Below, piece after piece: positions 6,559 through 7,240 of a DNA stretch of 7,240 nt (position 1 is the first letter of the stretch; every line of letters starts with the position of its first letter). The stretch covers positions 1 to 7,240 of the forward strand of contig JAFZAM010000075.1 of assembly GCA_017557265.1 (NCBI GenBank), written 5' to 3'. This stretch comes from Oscillospiraceae bacterium (lineage in GTDB: Bacteria > Bacillota > Clostridia > Oscillospirales > Oscillospiraceae). The translations under genes and the position numbers were made by a program. Below the pieces are notes generated by a model. That model was not told the DNA's origin. It saw nothing but the letters and a program-made list of their open reading frames with translations, and did not search any database.

Positions 6559-7240
6559 ACATAAGCGCCGCTATGAGCGCGGCGGTCTTTTTGACGGAAA
6601 CGGGGTGACGCAGGATGACCGCGTCCGAGCCGGAGGCGAGGCAGGCGGCGGCCGTGACGGCCTCCATCTGTATCCCGCGCTGCTCTCTCGAGCCCCATTC
6701 GGGCATGTCGGCCTCGCTGACTATGGCCTCCTTGACGCTCCACGCCTCGGTCGAGACGAGGGTCACGACGGGCATGCGGAGCATTCCGTCCTGCTGCTCG
6801 AGAGCGGCCGAGCGGACCCTCTCGAACGTCGAGGCGACGTACTCGAAGCCGTAGCCCGCGGCGGCGGAGCCGAGGTTCATGACGACGGAGGCGGCGGGGA
6901 CGCCGAGCTGCGTGAGCACGACGTTGAGCTGCTTTGCGAGGTTGATGTCGACGGCGCTCTCAGCCCCGAGCTTGTGCCCGTAGGCGAGCGCGACGGCGGC
7001 GCCCATGGCCTTGTAGTCCTCCTCGCGCGCCGAGAGGAAGAGAAGATTCTCTCCTGTGAGGGCCTCGGCGAGAGCCGTGAAGAGGGCGGTGTCCTTTTCG
7101 ATGTTCTTGCAGCCCGCTATGACGACGGGCAGCGGGCAGGCCGCGACGGCCTCTCTGGCCTCGGCGAGGCACTCCTCGACGCTCCTGTTGGCGGCGGCGG
7201 GATCGGCCCCCTCGAAGCGCAGGCAGACAAAGCTCGCCCC
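6557..7240 (-). CDS. acsD: Corrinoid iron-sulfur protein small (delta) subunit, C-terminal 227 residues (5' end outside window)
   Basis: The frame is open from the window edge (7240 is the first base of a codon) to TAA at 6559-6557. It gives 227 residues of a protein usually about 310-320 long, so roughly the first 90-95 residues are missing. ATG codons inside, such as the one at 7006, are internal: the frame upstream also matches the family (RFEGADPAAANRSVEECL near residues 9-26; VVIAGCKNIEKD near 39-50; GENLLFLSAREEDYK at 63-77). Further blocks are ESAVDINLAKQLNVVLTQLG (94-113), GYGFEYVASTFERVR (129-143) and SDAVILRHPVSVKK near the end. The family is a TIM barrel that pairs with AcsC and helps cover the corrinoid during methyl transfer between AcsE and acetyl-CoA synthase. 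It is read together with acsC, whose ribosome binding site overlaps its stop codon. The loop after VVM (residues 121-128) departs from the usual Asp-Pro form. Confidence 0.95.
   Translation of the reverse strand, partial: GASFVCLRFEGADPAAANRSVEECLAEAREAVAACPLPVVIAGCKNIEKDTALFTALAEALTGENLLFLSAREEDYKAMGAAVALAYGHKLGAESAVDINLAKQLNVVLTQLGVPAASVVMNLGSAAAGYGFEYVASTFERVRSAALEQQDGMLRMPVVTLVSTEAWSVKEAIVSEADMPEWGSREQRGIQMEAVTAAACLASGSDAVILRHPVSVKKTAALIAALM

Noticed and set aside
6557..7006. Taking the ATG at 7006 as the true start of acsD
   Set aside because: The same frame stays open for 78 more codons to the window edge and those residues match the AcsD family, so 7006 is an internal Met.
1..7240. 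CRISPR arrays, tRNA or rRNA genes, insertion sequences and prophage genes
   Set aside because: I see no spaced direct repeats, RNA gene signatures, transposase motifs or terminal inverted repeats. Nearly all of the window is coding on the minus strand.

Overview
The window is one continuous minus-strand gene run encoding the carbonyl branch of the Wood-Ljungdahl (reductive acetyl-CoA) pathway. Read in the direction of transcription, from high to low coordinates, it holds: acsD (corrinoid iron-sulfur protein small subunit, 5' end cut by the window edge), acsC (corrinoid iron-sulfur protein large subunit), acsE (methyltetrahydrofolate:corrinoid protein methyltransferase), acsB (acetyl-CoA synthase), acsV (RACo-type ATP-dependent reductive activator of the corrinoid protein), and the start of a DUF3786-like gene that runs off the low-coordinate edge. 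I see no convincing plus-strand gene. The many long plus-strand reading frames are antisense shadows of these G+C-rich genes.

Host: the DNA is clearly G+C-rich (above 60% by eye) and the ribosome binding sites are strong AGGAGG types. The acetyl-CoA synthase is the full-length bacterial form with its N-terminal domain, not the short archaeal CdhC form. This points to a strictly anaerobic bacterium with an acetogen-type pathway. The order acsD-acsC-acsE-acsB resembles that of clostridial acetogens. The genes use ATA (Ile) and AGG (Arg) codons despite the high G+C, which argues against typical actinobacterial codon use, but I cannot name the phylum with confidence.

Layout and coupling: the acsD stop codon overlaps the acsC Shine-Dalgarno, and the acsC stop codon overlaps the acsE Shine-Dalgarno. 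A 33-base gap separates acsE from acsB. A 70-base gap between acsB and acsV holds a strong perfect-stem hairpin just before the acsV ribosome binding site. The acsV stop and the DUF3786 start share an ATGA overlap. All five junctions fit one transcript; its promoter must lie beyond the high-coordinate edge. CO dehydrogenase (acsA), the nickel-insertion ATPase (cooC) and the folate-branch genes are not in the window.

How the genes work together: AcsE moves the methyl group from methyl-tetrahydrofolate to Co(I) of the AcsC/AcsD corrinoid protein. AcsB condenses that methyl with CO (made by CO dehydrogenase, not encoded here) and CoA into acetyl-CoA at its Ni-Ni-[4Fe-4S] A-cluster. AcsV rescues corrinoid that has oxidised to Co(II). 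The DUF3786 protein has no known role. The pathway itself is well known. The points that deserve a second look are the acsB-acsV hairpin, the translationally coupled DUF3786 gene, additional cysteines in AcsB and AcsC, and a changed loop in AcsD.
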